From NCBI RefSeq assembly GCF_011386835.1, contig NC_088792.1:111200421-111264420 (forward strand): DNA of 64,000 nucleotides, given 5' to 3'. Position 1 is the first letter of the stretch, and each line of letters starts with the position of its first letter. Origin of the DNA: Chrysemys picta bellii. Its lineage: Eukaryota; Chordata; Testudines; Emydidae. A model generated the notes under the pieces. That model was given only the letters and a program-made list of their open reading frames with translations, had not been told where the DNA came from and made no database searches. The translations under genes were made by a program, and so were the position numbers. Positions 58,211-64,000 of this stretch are shown here, one piece after another.

Positions 58211-58400
58211 TTGGTCTAAACTTAAAACTTACATCAACATAGTATGTCCATCGGGGTGTAAAAAACCACACCCCTGACCAACATAGTTATGATGACAAAA
58301 TTCCAGTGTAGACATAGTTATGTGGTGTTGGGGGGGCGGGGAGTGCTTCTCTCTACAACCTTCTGTTGGTGTACACTCCATCTACTCTAGGAGGATAGTG
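58211..58400. mobile_element. Harbinger-type miniature element, partial
   Basis: GGCTTGGTCTAAACTTAAAA at the left, the hairpin GGGGTGTAAAAAACCACACCCC (58253-58274) and the internal CAGTGTAGACATAG match the style of the TTA-flanked elements at 5320-5607. The right terminus is not recognisable, so the copy is truncated or degraded. Confidence 0.5.
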
Positions 58401-58989
58401 CCAGCATAGGCCCCATATTGTAGGGGCAGCTGAAAACTCTTTACAGCAAGAGAACGAAGAGTGACAAATAATGGATAACAAATGCACTTCCGATATTAAT
58501 CTTCTGGTGTCTGTACTAAAGTATATGAAACATTCAGAATTTATAAACATTTTCATAAATAAATAAACAGGTGGCCATCTAAATACTAACAAATAATGTG
58601 AACCCACATAAACAAAGCAGAGTGAACTCACCATGCTGATTTTTTAAGATATGCATGATATCGTTAACCCCCAAAGTTCAAAAATCAGGAGTCCGATTCA
58701 ACAATCATGATTTACCCCCAAATTGTGACATTTTTAAATTTAAAATCATGGTTCTGGTCATTCTTCATTTTTGAACTCCCCTGCCTATGCCCAGTATGAG
58801 AGATAATTAGTCTTGCCAGCTCTCACAAATTTATAGAAAGTTGACTTCGGCCCCCCCAGCAGAAGTTCTTGCTGGAGGATCCCACTGAGATCAGGACCCC
58901 TGTTATTCACTGTACAAACACATAGTAAGAGATAGTCCTTGCCCAGAAGCGTTTATAATCTAGAGCAAATGCTTTCCAGTCACATCTGT

Positions 58990-59690
58990 GCCATGATTAG
59001 CTGCCTCCCAGCCTGAGAGGATGGAACTAATGGGATCAGGTGTTAGCCAGAGGATCCCTGGGCTTTATAAAAAGGGCTTAGAGGACTCAGGTGGGGAGCT
59101 GCAGGAAGTAGTTTAGGCTCCTGGGGAGGCAAGGTGTGTAGGAAGCAGGGACGGGGGGGTAGTTGTTAATCTGCTAGGGAAAAGGGTCTCTAGGAAGAAA
59201 GACTTGGGAAGCGATGCTCAGCTAGAGGAGCAGGGGAGAACTCTGCATGGGCTGAGAGGTGGGGTGAAGATCAGGGAATGCTAGTTAGGTGAGGTGAGGG
59301 AGGGACTTTGAGTGGGACTCTAGTGAATGTAGCTTGGGAGTCAATGCTCTGTAACAACAGGGAAGACCTTAAAGATAGCCTAGAAGAGGGTCTGAAGAGT
59401 AGTCCAAGCAGCATAGAAGAATCTCTTGTTTGAAAGTTTTGGTTGGACTTCTGTTAACCTGCAAGGGGATGGAGCTTGAAAGGGGCCTAGCCTGAAGGGC
59501 TGAGTCATGCAAGCTTTAGACCACTATAGAGCCAGAATGCCAAAGAACAGGAGTCATCAGAGTGAAAGAACCCTGGCTCAAGGGAGTGCACCAGTGCTGA
59601 GTCCCTCTCCAACCCCCAATAACAGTCCCACATAGTAGCAATATGAAGCCCTGTTTAATAAGGGTTGTGACAGTCACAGAATTATTAAGA
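58990..59690 (+). repeat. LTR-like tract with TATA box
   Basis: CTTTATAAAAAGGGCTTAG near 59062 is a strong TATA-like site followed by a purine-rich leader, in a layout typical of LTRs. The right end lies near the GGGTTGTGACAGTCACAG text at 59663-59680. Exact borders and target duplication are not seen, and there are no viral genes nearby. Confidence 0.45.
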
Positions 59691-61565
59691 GCAGTTGGTA
59701 GAAGGCGCTAGGCTTTGAACTCCTGGTTCCAGGGCTTACAGTTTAGTGCATCTTCCACTAGACTAGAAGACATTGCATTTGAATAAATCTTCCTCTAACT
59801 TTGCTTCCTTGAAATCAGGTGATGGGACATTATTTAGTGTGAGACTACCTACATCAAGGGCCAAAAATCACATTAACCCTGAGAGTTGGCAATACTATAA
59901 CATGTGCTTCTATTAGCCAACAAGCTCTGCATCAGACACACAAGCCACAAACTTGGCATAAGGGGCTCCCCCACTCCTTGGTGTTGATGGCATATTGAGG
60001 CATAGCTGGAGCATGACTGTGCTCTGTTAGTCCCCATCTGCTGAAACGAATGGCCCCTTGGAGCTGGATGCAGTGTAGAACAGCCCTAAGGCTTCACCAG
60101 GTTGTATGATGGGCTGAATCAGCTCTTGGACAGTCCTGGGATTGGAAGGCTGTAAAAAGGGGGAAGAAGGTAGCCTTTACAAAAAGTGCATGCAGCGAGA
60201 GGTGTGTTCATGTTGTCTCATAGCCAAAACCAAAAGAATAGCGTTCAAGTAGCCACATGGTAGAAAACATTAGGATTTACAAACATCTCGTTATTGGATG
60301 CTGTAGCACCCATTGACCTGTCTCCAAAAGCAAGGCAAAGTTCACAGCCACTTACAAGAGGCATAGAGGAGCATCTCCATCTATACACCATTATTGTAGC
60401 ATTTAGACTATGGGGGCTAACGATAGAACAATCATTATGCTAATGACTGTTGAAGAAGACCCTTAGGCAGCACGTGCAGTTGACTGCACACAGCATATGC
60501 CTTGCTAGGCAGCTCATCATCCATTTACTTGGAACAGCTGTGGTCAAACAGAGGTCACTTATTTCTGGGCAGGTGTATATGGAATGGCCAGGGTACACAT
60601 TGCAGAGACATGCTCCTCAAATAAAGACCAGCTGCTACATAGGCTTGAAAAGGACAGTTGGATGTGTAACATTAGAGTGACTGTGTACATGTACAATTTG
60701 CAGGATGAGTTCCATATGGCATTGGGAACCCCGGCTCAGTTTGTATATGTAACTGAGTTCAGCGTCATAGGCAAGGTGAGTTCACAAGTACACAAGACAA
60801 TAGGGCATATGGTGGTTGTAACATTTGCAAAACCCCTCTAATGTACTTTTACACAGCTCTCCAGCATCAAAGTATTTTGAAGTGAGTTTGGTCTCCACTA
60901 GTCACTGCCATTGTCCAGTTTCCTTGGTACTGACCTTGCCTAGACACACAGACTCTCTGTGTTCTGTTCCCCTTTTACTCTGCTGGAAACTTTAGTACTT
61001 TCTCCACTTCCTCCAGCAGATTGTGTTGTTACGGGAGGAGTTCATCAAGACATATTTAAAAGCAGGCAACACCCAGGGATTGGAAACATTTACATGTCAG
61101 GAAAACAAATGTTCATTTAAAAAAAAAAAACCATGGACACATTTGTATGTAATGGTCTCAGCTGAAATACATGTCAGTGGCTATCTTCTTTAAAACCTTT
61201 GACTGACATATGAGAAAACAGTGCTAAAAAGCACCATTAAGACCAGTTAAACCACTCATCCCACTACTGTCGAAGTGGGGTGAGAAAAAATGGACAAAAT
61301 GAGTGAATCTAGACTGCTACCATGCAGCAAAAAATGTATAAAAATGAATATGCAGTCACCCTTTTACAGTCCACTCCTGCACAAGGCTGCATAATTTTAG
61401 ATAAACATCCAGTCTTTTAGGTGCTTAAGTGAATGGAATTAGATGAGACAAGCACATCACTAGTGAAGCTGAATCCCTATAAAGGCTTTGATATAATATA
61501 CTCTTTATGAGCAATGTGCTCAAAGAACCATGTCCTCAGCTATGGTACAGCTGAGCGTCTGAATG
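59691..61565. other. No gene seen
   Basis: This is non-coding spacer DNA. An A run lies at about 61118-61130. Frames up to 85 codons have no domain. Confidence 0.45.
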
Positions 61566-61573
61566 CAGTAAAG

Positions 61574-61876
61574 CAGTATTTCCCAAACTTGGGACGTCAC
61601 TTGTGTAGGGAAAGCCCCTGGCGGGCCAGGCTGGCCGATCACGGCTCCCACTGGCCGCGGTTCGCTGCTCCAGGCCAATGGGGGCTGCTGGAAGTGGCAC
61701 AGGCCGAGGGACGTACTGGCCGCTGCTACCAGCAGCTCCCATTGGCCTGGAGCAGCGAATCACGGCCAGTGGGAGCTGCGATCGACCAGACCTGTGGATG
61801 CGGCCGGTACACAAACTGGCCCGGCCCACCAGGGGCTTTTCCTACACAAGTGGCATCCCAAGTTTGGGAAACACTG
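61574..61876. mobile_element. 303-bp palindromic hAT miniature element
   Basis: A perfect 8-bp duplication CAGTAAAG flanks the element (61566-61573, 61877-61884). The ends CAGTATTTCCCAAACTTGGG and the complement of CCCAAGTTTGGGAAACACTG match at all but one or two positions. The interior is a GC-rich palindrome with long complementary arms (for example CCCATTGGCCTGGAGCAGCG near 61738). It shares interior text such as CCATTGGCC with the element at 30610 but has different ends. Frames on both strands are symmetry artefacts. Confidence 0.88.
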
Positions 61877-62068
61877 CAGTAAAGCATCAATAGGAGGCTG
61901 CATCACTCCAAAGAAATGAGCTACACAGGAGAGGAAGTGAAGATCAAACCTCTACATGCAGATTCCACTCTGACTAAACCAAGAGTAATTCTATTAAAAT
62001 TGATGGACTAACACTAGTGTAAAACTGGTGAGAGAGCAGAATTAGTCCCATTAAAAGTTGACCACTTA

Positions 62069-62312
62069 GAGATGGTCTACACTGGGGGCGGGGTGGATGT
62101 AAGATACGCAACTTCAGCTACGGGAATAGCGTAGCTGAAGTCGACATATCTTATTTCCACTTACCTTGGGTCCTCATGGCGTGGGATCGATGGCTGCGGC
62201 TCCCCCGTCAACTCTGCTACCGCCACTCACCCTGGTGGAGTTCCAGAGTCGCCGGATGTGCGTTCGGGGATCGATATATCGCATCTATCCCTGATAGATG
62301 GACGTACTACCC
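62069..62312. mobile_element. 244-bp Harbinger-type miniature element
   Basis: TTA at 62066-62068 and 62313-62315 flank a unit that starts GAGATGGTCTACACTGG and ends GACGTACTACCC. A strong internal hairpin pairs ACTTCAGCTACG with CGTAGCTGAAGT (about 62111-62142), and GATCGATATATCGC near 62269 is a second palindrome. It is non-coding and needs outside transposase. Confidence 0.65.
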
Positions 62313-62315
62313 TTA

Positions 62316-63567
62316 GTAAAAGATGAGATACTCCACCCTCCCCCCCCCAAAAAAACACCATCACAACACAATTCCAGCTGTGGTTATATGCAAAATGAAG
62401 GTCCTTTTCTTTGTTTCTACATCCAAAATAATTCAGGGGAGGGCAAAAATGAACAAAACGAAGTACAATCAATGGATAGCCATCCATAGACATTTCTGTC
62501 TAAAGCATCACAAAGGGCCAGAGGTGTATGTAGAAGGCTTTGCTTTGCAGTGTTCCTTTTTCTTTTGCTTTAGAGGATTTCCCTCACTCTGTTATGGAAG
62601 AGAGGGCTTTTTTCTCCTCTTTTGTTCTCACATGACTTTAAACCTCCTGATTTGCAACAACTGCTTCCATAAAATAATCAGATAAATAAAACTCCAAAAA
62701 CATGCCTCTTTGAAAACATGCCACTATCAGCACACTGATAACCCAAGTATATTCCCATGAAGTCCAAATACTGTTCTTTTTAGGAAGAGTGGTGCATGTT
62801 GGCAACTTACTTCTGTGGGGACTGGGTTTAGAAGCTTAAAAAAATGTATGTTAGCCTCAAGTGCCTTGCATAAAGATGGTATGTTTATACTTCAGATGCA
62901 CCGGGAACATTATCCACAGTAAGTGGCAGAAACAGTTACTTTTCTTGCTGATCACACAATACACTAATTCCTTTCAATTTTGTATTGTGTTGTTACATGA
63001 TGAAAGGCATTACCTCTTATCATTAATTCTCCTCCCAATTTAATGGGATGCAGGGGTGCTAATTGCCCCCCACAGTTAACGGGAAGTTAATTCCAACCGA
63101 GCTTTCCTTTTCCTTTCCACAGGTAGTCAGAAGAAGGCTCTGAGAGTGGCTGTTTGGAAGGCAGCAGGAGAGAATGCCTTTGAAAATATGGGAAAATCCT
63201 ACTGCGAGACTTATTCTTGAAGAATTGGGAGCTGTGTTTACAGTAAGGAAATTTAAATCATTTAACAAACAGAATAAAGAGCAATTTTTAGTACCTTTCC
63301 TCTCCTGTGTACGTTGAACTTTTATATTGTACTATATATACTCATTATTATTTAATGACTGCTAGATTTACTCCATGAAACAACTTCTGTAGGTAGCTTA
63401 GAAGTAATTCAAGAATAGCCTCCCTTCTGGAGTGTTCCAAAACGTTCTGTTCTGAGAAGCAACTATCTAGGATTTCAAGACATTTCTTCTCTAATATCTG
63501 CATGTATATAAGAGTCTATCATATGTGAGCTTGGAATGTGTTTAGTAGGCTTATTAGAGAATGAGGG
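62316..63567. other. No gene seen
   Basis: This is AT-rich DNA. The 120-residue plus frame at 62323 is low in complexity and has no domain I recognise. Confidence 0.45.
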
Positions 63568-63820
63568 TGTAACAGGGAGGTCTGCCTCTTTAAGGAACGG
63601 GGGTCAGCTACCAGCCAGAGCTGTTCAATTATCAGACCCAGCTGGGAAAGGAATAAGTGATTATAAAAGCCAGTACTTGGAGCACTTGAGAAGATACTGC
63701 AGAGGGATATGGGTTTCTGTAGTAGGTCCTAATGCACAGGGAGTGAAAGGAAAAGTTTGTTCTCCATTCAGCACTGAAACAAGGAGAAAAGTTTATGGGG
63801 TCTGAGGCCTATGTCTGTGT
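63568..63820 (+). repeat. LTR-like fragment with TATA box
   Basis: TGTAACAGGGAGGTCTGCC at the left and GTGATTATAAAAGCCAG near 63658 resemble an LTR promoter. The fragment passes into a minisatellite at 63821, which may be part of the same retroelement. No right-hand LTR border is visible before the window ends. Confidence 0.4.
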
Positions 63821-64000
63821 GACGGTCCACGCTCGTGGGGTCAGGGCAGCGTGGACTATCAGTCACAGTCTATAGCACCACCATGCGGTCTAAGGCAGCC
63901 TGGCCTAGTGACCAGAGTCTATAGCACCACCCTTTGGTGCAGGGCAGTGTGGCCTAGCAGCTAGAGTCTATAACGCCACGCTTTGGTGCAGGGCAGAGTG
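63821..64000. repeat. 49-bp minisatellite running off the window
   Basis: GTCTATAGCACCACC-type text starts at 63868, 63917 and 63966, exactly 49 bases apart, with a degenerate earlier unit. Each unit has the order GTCTATA, CCAC, GGTGCAGGGCAG, GGCCTAG. The array continues past base 64000, so its length is unknown. Confidence 0.88.

Noticed and set aside
61514..61893. A 122-residue plus frame and a 97-residue minus frame
   Set aside because: They lie across a palindromic hAT miniature element and owe their length to its GC-rich inverted arms.
1..64000. CRISPR array, bacterial operons or riboswitches
   Set aside because: The sequence is vertebrate in its repeats and has no array of equal repeats and unique spacers. 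The only regular short arrays are a microsatellite and two minisatellites.

Overview
This window looks like intergenic or intronic DNA from a reptile, most likely a turtle (a crocodilian is the main alternative). No host-gene exon could be recognised on either strand. The assignment rests on the repeats: CR1 fragments with many inactivated copies, MIR-type tRNA-headed SINEs, a Penelope-like tail, PIF/Harbinger elements carrying a Myb/SANT partner gene, hAT miniature elements with 8-bp target duplications, and several LTR types that I recognise from memory as turtle-style. No database search was run, so family names are recognition calls and clade names are provisional.

Layout. 1-3.5 kb: unique DNA, then a solo LTR (2122-2954) carrying a nested miniature element, a MIR SINE and a CR1 piece. 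3.76-5.24 kb: a shrunken, rearranged Harbinger. 5.3-13.6 kb: miniature elements (5320-5607, 8665-8850, a hairpin inside a MIR at 9191-9289), LTR-like tracts, a hAT remnant and two opposed CR1 scraps. 16.4-18.3 kb: a Penelope-like 3' end next to a decayed non-LTR retrotransposon, itself interrupted by a 156-bp insert with 12-bp target duplications; both Penelope-type tails contain hammerhead-ribozyme-like cores. 20.1-25.5 kb: a decayed endogenous retrovirus on the minus strand with its 5' LTR, primer-binding site, gag, protease, reverse transcriptase and RNase H remnants, but no integrase, env or 3' LTR. 25.5-30.5 kb: another non-LTR fragment and two solo LTRs.

30.6-43 kb holds the best preserved features. 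They are a 312-bp palindromic hAT miniature element with perfect 8-bp duplications; a 2,361-bp hAT transposon (32002-34362) with an uninterrupted 602-aa transposase and a perfect 8-bp duplication; and a 5.55-kb PIF/Harbinger element (about 37443-42993) with a nearly intact DDE transposase on plus and a two-exon Myb/SANT gene on minus. The two Harbinger genes converge, and their poly(A) signals lie about 30 bp apart. Such elements normally need both proteins: the SANT protein binds DNA and helps the transposase act. Here both genes carry late C-terminal lesions, so the copy is probably recently dead. The hAT transposase by contrast looks intact.

43-64 kb is mostly unremarkable AT-rich DNA. It has a CA microsatellite, quasi-repetitive LTR-like tracts (43.9-44.6, 59.0-59.7 and 63.57-63.82 kb), a second palindromic hAT miniature element (61574-61876), a TTA-flanked miniature element (62069-62312) and a 49-bp minisatellite running off the right end.
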